From NCBI RefSeq assembly GCF_029784155.1, contig NW_026598500.1, positions 1-64,000 of the forward strand: 64,000 bases of DNA. The letters are read 5' to 3'. Of this stretch, positions 51,601 to 63,425 are shown one piece after another (the stretch's first letter is position 1; every line of letters starts with the position of its first letter). Source of the DNA: Uranotaenia lowii (Eukaryota > Arthropoda > Insecta > Diptera > Culicidae). Under the pieces are notes generated by a model. The model had not been told where the DNA came from and made no database searches. It saw only the letters and a program-made list of their open reading frames with translations. The position numbers were made by a program, and so were the translations under genes.

Positions 51601-53726
51601 TACTACCTACATGTAGAGATCAGAAGAAGGATATGCAGAAAATAAATCAAGTTTAAAAAAAATAAAATAAATGAATAGTTGTATTCGGCAGCATAAAATA
51701 AAATAAAATTTCTTTGACAACGTTCGTTATTTTGGAACACTAATAAACAAACAAAACAAAGTCTGTCATTGATCTATTCTTGTGACCGACAGACATGTCT
51801 GAGTGAATCTCTAAATTCAGATTCGTAAGATTTGTAAAATTACGACATGCGTATATATAAATGATTGAACACATCAATTTAAAGTTGAAAGTGATGTAAA
51901 ACAAGAAACTGTGAAATAACATGGATCATTTATTTAAAATTAAGATCTAAGTAGACACATTTTTAGGGAATATCAAAACGATAACAATCTGTTTCTAACG
52001 TCACATTTGAACTTTGAACAGAAAAGTATTTAAAATCCGTTATTACAACCAGTAGTTAATTAAAGTGATACCGTTTGCAACAAAGTTATCTCGACATCTC
52101 ACTTAGCTGCAAATTACGAGTGCCAGTCCCACGTTTTACGCTCCTTATAATCTTTTCTTTTTTTCAGGCTTAATGGAATCCGGACGTCGATGTACAGGCA
52201 ATAATCACGCCTTTATTGATCGTATCTAAATTTAATAACAATATTTATACGTGCTTCCTGCGAAACTCCCGGCTGGCTGATGATATCTCGATTGTGTCGC
52301 GATGATTTTCCGACACAGAAAAAAAAGTTACTAGAAAATAAAGGTAGGGGTGAAGGGTGAAAAACCATCAGTTGGCAATATTTAATAGACCTCAGCACCA
52401 CGTTCGAGCGTGCTCTAATAAATCAAATCAATTTCACAATTCAACGGCATTTGATGTTATACCAACATCCCCCGCTCCGCTTCAACGCCGCTGCTCCGGA
52501 TCTGATTTGGAAGCAATATGCGCTTTATCATCCGGAGCAATCTTCCAAACACAAACTGATGACGGGCTGATGAAAAGGCTCCCAGGAAACAGAGGGCGAG
52601 AAAAACCCTCTGGATCGGAAAACCGAAGTGAGGGCGTTGCCGATTCCACGACGCGGGCACAAAGGTATACCATCAGCCGTCACGTACGCTACTTAATTTA
52701 GTTATGTCGAGATTTTTGTCATCACATAACCCTTAACTTGTGCGCCGACCAAGAGGGCAGAACACCACTCTCATCTCATGCACCCCCTCGAAATCCGCAT
52801 GTTGGGTTCCGGCGGCAGCGCCGTTCCCATGGAAAACTTCGAACGAGACACTTGACAAAAACGGGCGAACAAACGGTTGGTCAATTATGGAACATAATAG
52901 GCGACAATCAAAAGTGGAAGTTGTCCTCTAATTGGAGCAACTTTCATCATTGTAAGAATTAGAAATTCAGTCGGTTGGGGCAGTTTCGCAGCAAAGTTTT
53001 ATACCCTTTTTCCAGGGAAGTGATTCATGGTTTCTGATTCAATACGAGAGCATATGAAATATGAACACTTGCAAAAGTTTTTTTTTCATTAAATTTCTTC
53101 ATTAGACGTAATAAATATGTTTTCTATTTTTGATGGCAAACCAAACCTATAGAATAGTATATTAGGTAGGTACATCAGAGTCTTTGTTAATACAGAATTT
53201 CGAAGTACACCTTAATTTGTTTAAATTTTACGAAAAAAATATATACCTGATAGCAGCCTGATCACAGATAGAAATTCGTGTCATGTGGAGATTATTGGAA
53301 ATAAAATGATTCTTTGTACGATAATTAATAAAATAGTTGAGACTTCATCAAACTTAAATGTTTTTGACGATTTTTTTTCTTCGATGAAGATGTCTTATCC
53401 ATCCGAAGAAAGCTCCAAACAAATGCAACACATTTTCAACATGACAATGAACCATAATCGACTGATGGCGAAACAAAATGGCCTTCACGGACAGGGCCGT
53501 AGGAAGAACCGGCTCGTGGGGCCCCCCCACGGTTTTTCATGACAATTTTTTTCCTCAATCATTTTTGATTGAAAAATTCATGCACAATGCACAAGTGAAA
53601 AAAAATGTATATTTATGTACTAATTACAAGTTATTCAGGTTAATTATATTGCGCATTAGAAGTTATTTATTTTTGAAAATAAGTCCTAGGAGTTACTAAT
53701 TTTTTTTTCATAAAGTTTTCAAAAAT
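48665..53726. other. Gene-poor AT-rich stretch
   Basis: No gene supported. 52460-52900 is more GC-rich with short open frames on both strands, but shows no splice-consistent coding structure or known motif. 50010-50040 has a few units resembling TTTTGTCATT, too few to call satellite. Confidence 0.35.
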
Positions 53727-53800
53727 AAGAAGACATGTGATACAGCTCAGTTGGTAAGTCAGTTGCCTCCTGAGCTGATTTCCGTGATTTCGAGCACATG
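53727..53800 (+). mobile_element. Possible tRNA-like SINE head
   Basis: CAGCTCAGTTGGTAAG resembles a Pol III A box (TRGCNNAGYNGG), and about 40 bp later GATTTCGAGCAC resembles a weak B box. This is not a tRNA: the arms do not pair. No poly-A tail or target duplication is seen. Confidence 0.3.
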
Positions 53801-55294
53801 AACACAGTTGTTGTTCCAGACAAGTTTTTCAATGACTGCTGTGCCAACTGCATTGTTGATAAAATTGGCGAGTGACATTTTAATATTGATTAGAAAAACA
53901 TAATTTGAGCTAAATCAAATGCGAATCTTGAATTTTTGTTCCAAGTCTGAATTTTCTGCATTTTTAACCTTAATTCATTATTTCCAGATAAGAAATCCTA
54001 TGAATGTAAAACCAAAAAGCGAAATTTGTGTCAAAACCCTTAACCAGAAATTTCTTATTTGGTTCTGAATTTGTGGTTATCAATATGATTTTTTTTAATT
54101 ATTTATTCCTAATTGTACTTTATTTCACATTTTTCAATTCTAGACTCATAAATTTTTCTTATGTTTCAATTCCGCATAAACACCGGAAAAAAATATTAGA
54201 TCCTAATTCAAAAAATGGTTGGAATTTTAAATATTGATAATGATCCAAACTCATAATCAAGAACAATGAACTGGATACATTTTTGGATTTTTTCACAAGT
54301 TTCCGGCTGGGCAAATCCAGGCAGTTTCATCTTAAAACCTTGCGAAATCAGGGCATATTGTTTCAAAATTTTCCCTAAAATCCGGCCAAAATGCAGGCAA
54401 ATTTAAGAACTATTCCATTAAAATCAAGATGAGAAACACGTGAAAAACTTTTTTAATTTTATCGAAACACATCAGCCGATTCAGAATCATGTTGAAGGCT
54501 ACCAAATCATTGATTATGTTTATTTTGATAAGATTTGTTTGAAAACAAATTGAACGCAAGATACATTATTCTAAGGACTCAATTGAAATGTTCGTTTGAT
54601 ATGGCAAATAGAGTGAGAAAATCTGGTTGAAATTCGGACAATCTGGTAAGCTTAGTCTAACTTTTTTGGAATTCATTATTTGGGACTGAATAATTATCAA
54701 CAAGTGAGCAATTTGTTGAAAAACTGTTGTAGAATTGTGGTCTTGACATGAGATTTCGAGGTTTTGGAGTTGAGATTGTAACTCTATTGATACTCTGGAA
54801 TCATTTTAGTTGTTCATCAAATTTTGATTAGAAATGTCAAATTTTATGTTTAGCATAAAAAATTTCACTTAACATTTTTGTATCTTCATGGGGGGGGGGT
54901 TTAACTCCCAACCCCCCCCCCCCCCCCCCTACGGCCATGTTCACGGAAAGGTTCACCGCACAAGCAGCCCTCAACCAGCTAACCAACAACCCTGAATTAG
55001 TCATCGAGTCTTTATCGTCGAATATTTGTCTTTGCCAAGTTTGACAATGCAAACAATTGAGGTACGGTTGTTACTTAGGATAAGGTTTGAACGTGATAGT
55101 CCACGACAGGTACCTTAACTTCGTTCTACCGATATAACAGGGATTTCATTTTCGAGAAGACTGTCGAGAAATCGAAACAGCTCTTTGGAGCCCGGATGTT
55201 CTGTTCAGCAAGAGGTAACCTTGCTTCCTTCCGTAAGAAGACTTCGAGTTGAACAGCATCACTTCGGATCGATTTAAGAAGTTAATCTTTATTA
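53801..55294. other. AT-rich intergenic DNA with a G10/C18 homopolymer pair
   Basis: No gene recognised. 54890-54899 is a run of 10 G and 54912-54929 a run of 18 C, able to pair across a 12-nt loop. 54930-55290 is less AT-rich but matches nothing known to me. Confidence 0.4.
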
Positions 55295-55805
55295 GGGGCC
55301 GTTCAGATACCACGTGGACAGAAAAATGAGATTTTTTACCCCCTCCTCCCCCTCCGTGGACAAGCGTGGACATTTGGCAAACCCCTACCCCCCTCCCCGG
55401 ATGTCCACGTGGACAGACTTGAAAAAGTTTTTATTTTAAATACCTATAATTTGACAGCTAGAAAACACCACTTTTTGCCTTTTTGTTATAGAAAGGGCTG
55501 ATTTTGTAAAACCGAATAACAATTTCCTGATATAAAAACATTAAAAATTTTAAATTTCTTAATTATCATATTTATCACTTGCTTTCAAGTAGCTACTCAT
55601 TGTTTAAACTTAAACTGGAAAGGTATGTGATTTTAAGATTTTGATTTAAACATCTTTATATCTATTCACCTTTAGAAAATATTTGAAAGTAAGTATGTCC
55701 ACGTGGACATGACTCAAACCCCTACCCCCCTCTCCGTGGACAAGCGTGGACATTTCCATACCCCCTCCCACCCCTAAGTTGTCCACGTGGTATGTGAACG
55801 GCCCC
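55295..55805. mobile_element. 511 bp TTA-flanked element with GTCCACGTGGAC motifs (PIF/Harbinger-like MITE)
   Basis: The left end GGGGCCGTTCAGATACCACG and right end CGTGGTATGTGAACGGCCCC are inverted repeats. They are flanked by TTA on both sides (55292-55294 and 55806-55808), the 3-bp target duplication typical of PIF/Harbinger. The palindrome TCCACGTGGA and its halves recur near both ends, with CCCCTACCCCCCTC blocks. No transposase is encoded. Confidence 0.75.
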
Positions 55806-55823
55806 TTAGAGGTCTTCAATTTT

Positions 55824-56480
55824 CTAAGGATTCCGATGTCCGATCAAATTTCTCGGACATCCCACATTCACCAGATCACGCTCCACTTGGTTTACCCACC
55901 TCGCTCGTTGCGCCCCTTCTCGTCTCGTTCCTACCGGAATACCAGCGAACACCTGTTTTGCAACACAGTCTTTTCGCATTTTTGCAACATGTCCTGCCCA
56001 GCGAATCTGGCCAGCCTTAACCACCTTCTGGATACTGGGTTCGCCGCTTCGCAGGTCTTCCTCGAGCAATATCCCTTCTCGTGCCCGTAGAGAACAACTG
56101 ATCTGATGAGCGTCATGTTCAGGTTGCACTTTGTGCGGGGGTTAAGTCTTCTCGACCGCAGTTGCTTGTGGAGTCCATAGTAACCACGACTTCCGCTGAT
56201 CATTCGCCGCCGGATCTCACGGCTGGTGTCATTGTCTGCGGTCACCAGTGAGCCGAGATAAACAAATTCTTTGACTGTCTCCAGGTCATCGCCGCCGATC
56301 GTGACCTTGTTATTATAGCACAAGCGGGTTCGGTCGGTCTCGGATCCGCAAGCCAGCATATACTTCGTCTTGGACGTATCCTCAACAAAATCCTTTCCAC
56401 TTCGCGTTTCTCCTTCACCGCCTCAAATGATCTACCGATTATATCAATGTCATCGGAAAATTTGGCTGGTAAATGGTGGA
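55824..56480 (-). pseudogene. RTE-clade LINE fragment: reverse transcriptase C-terminal part
   Basis: Minus-strand frames carry DDIDIIGRSFEAVKE (the YADD-type RT motif region, with Ser in place of Ala), KEFVYLGSLVTADND, EIRRRMISGSRGYYGL, then IRWAGHVAKM and ARWVNQVERDL. These follow the usual RTE RT order and are interrupted by frame shifts near 56360-56400 and 56095-56130. A TTA-flanked element adjoins its 3' end. It probably belongs to the same old element as the minus-strand endonuclease at 57610-58449, because orientation and order fit. Confidence 0.75.
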
Positions 56481-56499
56481 TAATGTGCAACACGAGTCC

Positions 56500-57594
56500 C
56501 ATAGTGGTAATATCACCTCTTATTCACAACTCCTATCTCTACCTCCCCGTGGTGCCGGCTGGGATGCGAGTAACCTAAGCGGAGATCGGGTACCCAACCC
56601 CGGTGGATGCTTTGGTCGCATGCAGACTGAGAAGGTGGCCGCACGCGTCTGTTCCCCAGGTTCAAACAGCGTCTGTCTCGCAGCGAGCGGTTGAATTTTA
56701 TTAAATGAAATGCGGCTCCCGCCAGCTAAGTCCAAGATGGCAGCCCCATCGCGGGATAGGGACTTTGAGCTGACAACCTACTGCTCCTGAGTCATAAAAT
56801 TGTTACGGAATCCGAAAGAAATGACCGACCTGGAACTTTGGCGACGACTTTTAGCATGAAAACACGGACACGAATTGGAACTTGGAACATTTTAACCCTT
56901 GCCCAACAAGGCAAGCTGGCTCAACTTGCTAGAGAAGCTAGCCGCCTCAAGCTTGAATGCCTGGGACTGAGCGAAGTCCGTTGGCCTTACACTGGACAAC
57001 ACAGACTGTGTGGGCAAGTCCTGGGGACTGGGGAACGAGGAGTTAGTTTCCTGTTAAGCCCGCAGGCCTACGCGGCCCTCATTAGATGGGAACCGATAAA
57101 CGAAAGAATAATCGAAAGCCTTCTTGAAGTCCGCAACAAACGAAGCGCAGACATTGCATCTGACCATCACCTCGTCCTTGGCGAGAAAGTCTGGTGTCGA
57201 TACGACGTCCGCCGGTTGGGAAATCCAGAGGTGAAAAGGGCATACGTTGAACAGCTAGAATCCCGAGCCTCGGAATTGCCGACAGACGGTGCAGTCGAAG
57301 AACAGTGGTGTGGAATCAAGAATGCCTTTATCACGACGAGCCATGGTACTCTCGGTAAAGTTTGTGGAAGACGAAGTGAATGGATGTCGGATGAAACCTG
57401 GAGGATGATCGATGATCGGAGAAAGGCGAAAGTCGGAATTGAGCAGGCATGTACCGGGTCAGCCAAAGCAGCCGCCCGCTTACGATATGCGGAGCTGGAA
57501 AAGGCAGTTAAACGAGCTTGTAGACGAGACAAGAGAGCCTGGACAAACTTCCTAGCCGCAGAGGGAGAAAGAGCCGCTGCCAATGGAACCCCCC
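56500..57594 (+). pseudogene. RTE-clade LINE fragment, 5' UTR plus endonuclease with internal deletion
   Basis: Plus strand. After a GC-rich leader (about 56520-56855) the frame from ATG 56856 reads the start of an apurinic-type endonuclease (RIGTWNILTLAQQGKLAQLA, LECLGLSEVRW, GVSFLLSPQAYAAL, WEPINERII). It then jumps to the endonuclease C-terminus (EVRNKRSADIASDHHLVLGE), and continues into the linker before RT (RAYVEQLESRASELPTDGAV, KRACRRDKRAWTNFLA). The middle of the endonuclease, with its VIGD-type active-site block, is missing. The frame after about 57600 is antisense to another fragment and is not coding. Confidence 0.75.
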
Positions 57595-57604
57595 GCCTTT
57601 TGGG

Positions 57605-58449
57605 GGACGGGGTGCTAGAAAAAGTTACTACCTACGGCCATTCGTTTGGAGGCGGCGAAATGTATTATTCTGAGGCCGTTTTTGTTTGTCAGCTGGTGCG
57701 CACTGAACCTTCTAATAGTCGGTTTGAATTACTCCTCCTGGCCAACCTGAGCGTTAACATCCCCGATGACGATCTTGATATCATGTTTTGGGCAGCGGTC
57801 GTATTCACGCTCCAGCTGCGCGTAGAATTTGTCTTTGTCGTCACCGGTACTTCCAAGGTGAGGGCTGTGCACGTTAATAATACTGATGTTGAGGAACCGG
57901 ACAAGGTTGCCGAGATCACAGAAAAATCTGTAATTTCACAGAATTTTGAGTAAATTTTTATCACAGAATCTGTGTCACAGAACACAGAATTTTTAAAAAC
58001 TCACAGATTTCACAGAATTTTTGAATTTTAATGGAATTCCAGAAATATGATTTTTTATCCATAATAATATTTATATTTTTTACTTTGAATTAAAAAGTAT
58101 GATAAGATATGTAATTTTAATTGATTTTGCCAAACTAATATATAAAAAAGACTTAATTTATCATGAATTTTCTATGAAATTATAGCAAAAAGCATCACAG
58201 AATTTTTGAGTAAAATCACAGAAATTCAGATTTTTTTTTCTCAAAAACACAGATTTTTTTTCGGCAACCTTGGAACCGGCCCATGATTCTCAACCGGTAC
58301 ATTCGTGTGTTCATCGGCCACCATTCGATCACGCTCTTTTGCATCTTTTCCATCACTATAAAAGCTGTTCCAAGCTCGTGTGTGTTGCCGCTGCTTTGAT
58401 AGATGTTACGACCATCTGGGTACTTCGTACCGTGGAGTCCTTCCAGCAT
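57605..58449 (-). pseudogene. Second RTE-clade fragment (endonuclease), minus strand, split by a hAT-like insertion
   Basis: The minus strand from about 58449 reads LEGLHGTKYPDGRNIY, GTAFIV, MYRLRIMGRF. It is interrupted at 58272 and resumes at 57901 with LNISIINVHSPHLG, KFYAQLEREYDRCPKHDIK, VIGDVNAQVG (an endonuclease active-site motif), FSAHQLTNKNGLR and FAASKRMAVGSNFF, with in-frame stops. Its endonuclease segment overlaps the plus-strand fragment next door by homology but not by sequence, so two different RTE families are present. Confidence 0.7.
57902..58272. mobile_element. 371 bp hAT-like inverted-repeat element, 8-bp TSD
   Basis: The ends CAAGGTTGCCGA and TCGGCAACCTTG are 12-bp perfect inverted repeats. 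The flanks are GAACCGGA (57894-57901) and GAACCGGC (58273-58280), an 8-bp duplication with one mismatch. It splits the endonuclease of the RTE fragment. The interior is AT-rich, with many CACAGAATTT-like repeats and no ORF. Confidence 0.78.
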
Positions 58450-61400
58450 ATTTATGTAGCTACTAGTCTAGGCTAAAATGTATCAAAATGGAAATCAAAG
58501 ATTCATATTTTAAATTAAATCTCGTTTCCATATGATTGGATATGATTGTTTTGCATCACGCGTTTGTTAATTTCAAAATTTCAACAACCCAAACATTAAT
58601 TTTTATGATTTCAGCTAGTAGAATTTTGGAAGTTTTTTTACCCCTAAATGTATGCAACTCCCTTATGCTTTTTCTTTGAAAACATTTTTGACAGAAAGTC
58701 AAAAAGTAATAATAATAATATCACAAATACATCAAAAGCTATAAATTTTCAAATGTCTTAAGATTTTTCATTAAAATCAAAGTTTTTTGCAACCCTTGCT
58801 TAGTAGGGAGAAAATCGCACGTTTTTCTAAATTTTAAAATGGGAGGTGAAACCAATAATTTTTTCCGACTACGTCAATTTCATGTCCCATCAATCTTAAA
58901 ACTTTTGATGTACAAGTGGTATGATTATCTATGGACATTCAGTTTTTAAAAGCCATTGAAACTGAAACGCGTTGCATGATACCCCAGTTGACGGTACTTA
59001 ACAAGTGTAATATCGTCAAGAAAAAAATATAGAAAAAGCACGAATTAACTGTAGGTACTCCCCAAATCTGCCGAACAGAATAGCACTCAGCGTGAAAGGA
59101 TTTTTTTTAGCTAGTCTAATATTTATTCAGTTATTTCCTCTACAGCCGCTAATATTACACCTAAGGCACCTTTTAAATGGATTAACAGCAAAAAGCCTCT
59201 CGCTCGAGATGACCTGCTGACTTTATACGTATTTGATTAACGTATATTCCCTGCCCTGGTAGCTACGTATTCAAACCAGACGCGTTGAAATGTTTGATCT
59301 CACCTTTTTGTCCCTCCGTCTCGTCGTAGCCTGTTGTCAATTCAGTCCTATATAGTATTCGAGAGGAAAGGGGTGATATTTTCGAGATGATAAGGTAAAA
59401 TGCGGAAAGTGACTCCCGTTCGACTTGTTGTTGTTGTTGTTGTGAGTCGGCTCAGCAGGGGAGCTTTGCTGCTGTTCTAATAAAGAGGATAATGCTGGTT
59501 TATTGCACCCCCGAATCGTTTGAGCCATGGGAGATTTCAGATTATAGTGTTTCTATTATATAGAAGCACAATCTGTTGCTGAAGATTAATACTTGAAAAG
59601 GTTAATTTCCCAAATAACACGAAAGTTTTATATTCAAAATTTCCATTCGAAAAACGTTCGATGTTGGGTATGATGTACCTCAAAGCGCCTAAATGTATAC
59701 TATATTTTAAAGTCAGATGCCACGATGTTCCATTTCAATCAGTCAAAATTGAACACCTTCATATGGACAACACCAGAAATAAGAATGTTAGAATAATCAT
59801 TACTCGTGGAACTTAAGTAATAGCGGGGGGAAATTTTTACTAAACATTTTTTGACGCATAGATCAGAACTTTGTAATTATGATTGCCCTAAGCTGATCTG
59901 AGGGTAAGTCCTCTTAGGGATTTTTTAAAGTATAGTTGGAAGTCATGAGAGATTGCGCTGTCTATAAACATTTTCTCAGGAAGTTTACCGAACCGGATAA
60001 TTGCTCATTGAACTGCGGAACAAAGGATGATCCGATCCGATTTAGAGAGGGAAGTTAAAAAACGGCAACAAACTGCATTCAACTCTCGAGAGCCACCAGC
60101 ATCCGCATCTCGGCTCGTGCCACTTCTTAACGTAAGAATAATAAACGATAACTATACGCGGAAGAGTGAAATTTGACACTCTCATGGCGCCCTCCTTTTT
60201 TTAAGGCTCACTAGGCATACGTTTTACGGACGAGATCAAGGATTTTCCGTTTCCCGAAAGAGGGTTTGCCCGAATAAAAAGCATGCTGTTTACCGTCGAA
60301 AAGTAAAACATGCCCGACCTAATAATCCCAGCAGGACTTTTGCGGTGTTGCTTCCTGCTGCTGGGTTCCCAATATTTGCCACTGTAAAACGCTTCCGGAA
60401 GGCAATTCTTTTCCTTAACTTAAAAAAACACATCTCAAATCCGTTTGCGTTCTTCATCATCCGTACACAAAACACCGACTAATTGCTGCAAATTAGTTTC
60501 ACGTGCTCGTCTAGTTGGATAGTCAAACTCCGAGCAAACAGATTAGGCCGGGCCACGTGGCGCAACTTGAGAGCGGCGCGTGTCACGTGGCAGACTGACT
60601 GATGATGAAGCAAGGCCTTGTTGGTGGGTGTCAATCAACAGCGCAAAGCAACTGAAAGGCCGAGGAACATCTTGTTGAAGGATGAACCTGTTTTGAGGTC
60701 GACTTGGACTTACGTGTTGGTGTTACGCCCATCACGCGGGAAAAATGGATTGTCGGATTTTCCTAGCCGATGAAGTCAACAATTTAATGGTCTTCTCGTG
60801 AGCGGATGACACAAATCAATTGCCGATTCATTGTGGTAATTGAATAAATTCGCGTTGGAATTGGTTAATTTTTGGGTGTGGACAGGAAATGGTTCCCAAA
60901 GTCACGTGAATGCAGTAGGTTGCTTGAGCAGATTCAAATTTAGATTAACATTCAAATTCAAAATCCAGATTTAGTACCTATTTATAGAGTCAGAAAACAA
61001 ATTCGATTATCAACACTAAATCCAGGATTCAGATTTTCGTAATCCACAACAAAACTTCAATTCAGAACTTTGGAAAGTTAGAATCATAGTATGAGAGAAA
61101 AAGTGTAAGATAAATCTATGATCGGTAACTTCTCAACTGGAAGCAAGTTATCCTATGTGCGTTTAATTTTTTCGATTCTTAAAAAAAAAATCATTGCATC
61201 ACTGTATAATAGCAAAAAAAAAACTAGGTAAATAAAACATATTTTTTAAGGATAAAATTTCAAAATATTGCTTACAAATTAGATTTTTCATTCAACCTAT
61301 CGTACTTAAAGTCAAATATTGTTCTCAAAGGTATTTTTTTTTAATTCTTACAGGAATTCAAATTTTCTAGACGTTATACTCGAGAATCTCTTGAAAGGAA

Positions 61401-61536
61401 AACTTTTTTCAACTGAGATTCACTGTATTTGTTTACTTTTTATTACAATCTTCCGCGCTTGAAAGATAGTATATATTGTGTTCTCAGCATGCGTAAATTT
61501 TGTGTTTTTGCTCGCGTTTTTTAAATTAAATTTAAC
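58450..61536. other. Gene-poor AT-rich stretch
   Basis: No gene supported. A short GTT microsatellite lies at about 59426-59441. 60040-60800 is richer in GC and could hold regulatory sequence of a gene outside the window, but nothing specific is visible. Confidence 0.35.
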
Positions 61537-61633
61537 TTATGAAATTAATTTGCGGCTTTATCGGTGAGGGTTAAAGAGTTGAAATGAAAGACTCTTTAAC
61601 CCTCACCGATAAAGCCGCAAATTAATTTCATAA
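61537..61633. repeat. Perfect 43-bp hairpin with 11-nt loop
   Basis: The left arm 61537-61579 and right arm 61591-61633 are perfect inverted copies (outer TTATGAAATTAATTTGCGGC, inner GAGGGTTAAAGAGT) around the loop TGAAATGAAAG. The arms lack the bulges common in microRNA precursors, so a very young inverted duplication or a MITE core is as likely as a small-RNA hairpin. Confidence 0.85.
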
Positions 61634-62450
61634 AACAAATTCACGGTGATTTCTCTTCATAATAAAAAAAAAATTAAATTTAACCTGATTGCTGCCAGAC
61701 ATGCTGAGAACTGAAGTGTCCATTACCAGGGGGCTCTTTCGAGCTTTTTGATGTGGGGGAGTGTGACGGGCCATTAAAAAAAATTATGTGTTTATGCTTA
61801 CTGACTTTAAAATTCACAAAATTGTTTTGGTTTGCCAACAAACAAACTTTCTGCATATTTTTTTTCTTTTTGATGCAATTTTTTTTCACATCGAATCCTC
61901 TGAAATTTGTTTGTCTATCTATAGAAATTTAAAAAATTAGGGTCATTCTTCTTCGAAAACTCTATCAACCAAAATTTAGAATAATTTACTTAAAGTTTCA
62001 GAGCTTATGAATTGAAAAAAAAACATCAACACGGTCTAGTAACGATATCCCCCGTACAAAGCTAAAAATAGACCAGCGTTTCAAATGGATTCGCACTGCG
62101 AGACTACTCTATCGACTTTATGAAATCTAATTGGAATTCAAAACAAACCAATCAGACTTGGGACAGATGTCAAAACATTATCAAAGTATCTTTTCTACGG
62201 TTATGTTTTGTCGCAAAATTTTCTGTTGTGATGTTATTTTTCATACATATTCAAGTATTTGATGAAGGAAAATGGTAGAAATGTAAGTAATTTCTAAGTT
62301 TTATGAGTTTTGAGACAAAATTTAAATGAATTCTTAGTACAATTTTGAATGTAGATTACGTTAAACTAACATTAAATGTAGGGTTTTGAAGTATAAACAT
62401 TAATATTCAACAATTTCAAACAAGAATTTTATTCAGAAATGAGCATTGTG
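61634..62450. other. AT-rich intergenic DNA
   Basis: No gene or repeat recognised. Confidence 0.4.
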
Positions 62451-62453
62451 TTA

Positions 62454-63422
62454 GGGGGAAGTCGTCTATGGCCGGACATCGCCTATGGCCGGACAACATA
62501 GATTTTTCGAAAACACAATATCCTAATAATGTTTCAACACCATGAAAATAAAGTAAATTGTAGCCTGATATGGTGTTAGAAATATGGTAATCCAATCTGA
62601 AAAGATAAACCAATGATAGGCATCCAAAGTTTTTGCCTAATAGTACGGAAAGGATCGCTTAAACTTTGCATTTGTATTGTGGTAAGTTTTTTCGGCTTGT
62701 AAAATTTGAACTGAACATGAACGACATCATTGATTGGTTATCTTTCGACTACAGTAGATATAAGATAATAAAACGGAAGTTCAAACGAAATACATATAAG
62801 GAAAATTTAAAAAAAATGCGATTTGTCTATGACCGGACACCAAGTTGTTGTCTATGACCGGACAAGAAAATATTAAAAATTTTAAATGATTTCAACTTGA
62901 AACTTTCATTTTTTTCATCTCTATAGCACCCTCAAATGGTTTGCAGAAGATAAGGATTCAATACGAAACTATTTTGGTCCTCTGAGAAACTTAAGATTTT
63001 GCTGTCCGGTCATAGACAATTTTTCTCTAGTTTTTTCGAAACAAATGTATCATTCTGGTTTATCAAGAAAACTTTTATGACTGGCTTCATAGATCGTTGT
63101 TCAGTATTAGAAAACACATACTCACAAGACCTGTGCATGTGATTTCAGTCATTTTGCTACGTATTTGTGCCATTGGTGACAATTTTGGTGAAGTAATTCG
63201 TAGTGTCCGGCCATAGACAACACTTTTGGAAATGAGAGAAAACTAACATGAAATGATTTCTTTTACCACATGAATATGTTGTAATTTTTTTTTTATCTAA
63301 TATAGTTAAGTGATCATAATATGGATACTCTTCAAATCAGTAGAGGAACCAATATTTACAAAAATCAAGTTTTGAAGTTACTGCTTAAAAACCTTAAGTG
63401 TCCGGTAGTAGACGACTTCCCC
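62454..63422. mobile_element. 969 bp TTA-flanked element with seven GTCTATGRCCGGAC motifs
   Basis: The left end GGGGGAAGTCGTCTATGGCC and right end, inverted, GGGGAAGTCGTCTACTACCG are terminal inverted repeats. They are flanked by TTA (62451-62453 and 63423-63425), a 3-bp duplication as in PIF/Harbinger. The motif GTCTATG(G/A)CCGGAC occurs forward near 62463, 62481 (first base changed), 62824 and 62850, and reversed near 63003, 63204 and 63399 (degenerate). No transposase frame is present, so it is non-autonomous. Confidence 0.75.
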
Positions 63423-63425
63423 TTA

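Noticed and set aside
52357..52962. Possible exon in a GC-richer patch
   Set aside because: Frames on both strands are equally open and lack known motifs or good splice borders.
53490..53540. CAGGGCCGTAGGAAG block resembling a transposon end
   Set aside because: No inverted partner or duplication found nearby.
57610..57953. Plus-strand continuation of the RTE reading frame
   Set aside because: The minus strand carries clear endonuclease motifs here; the plus frame is its antisense.
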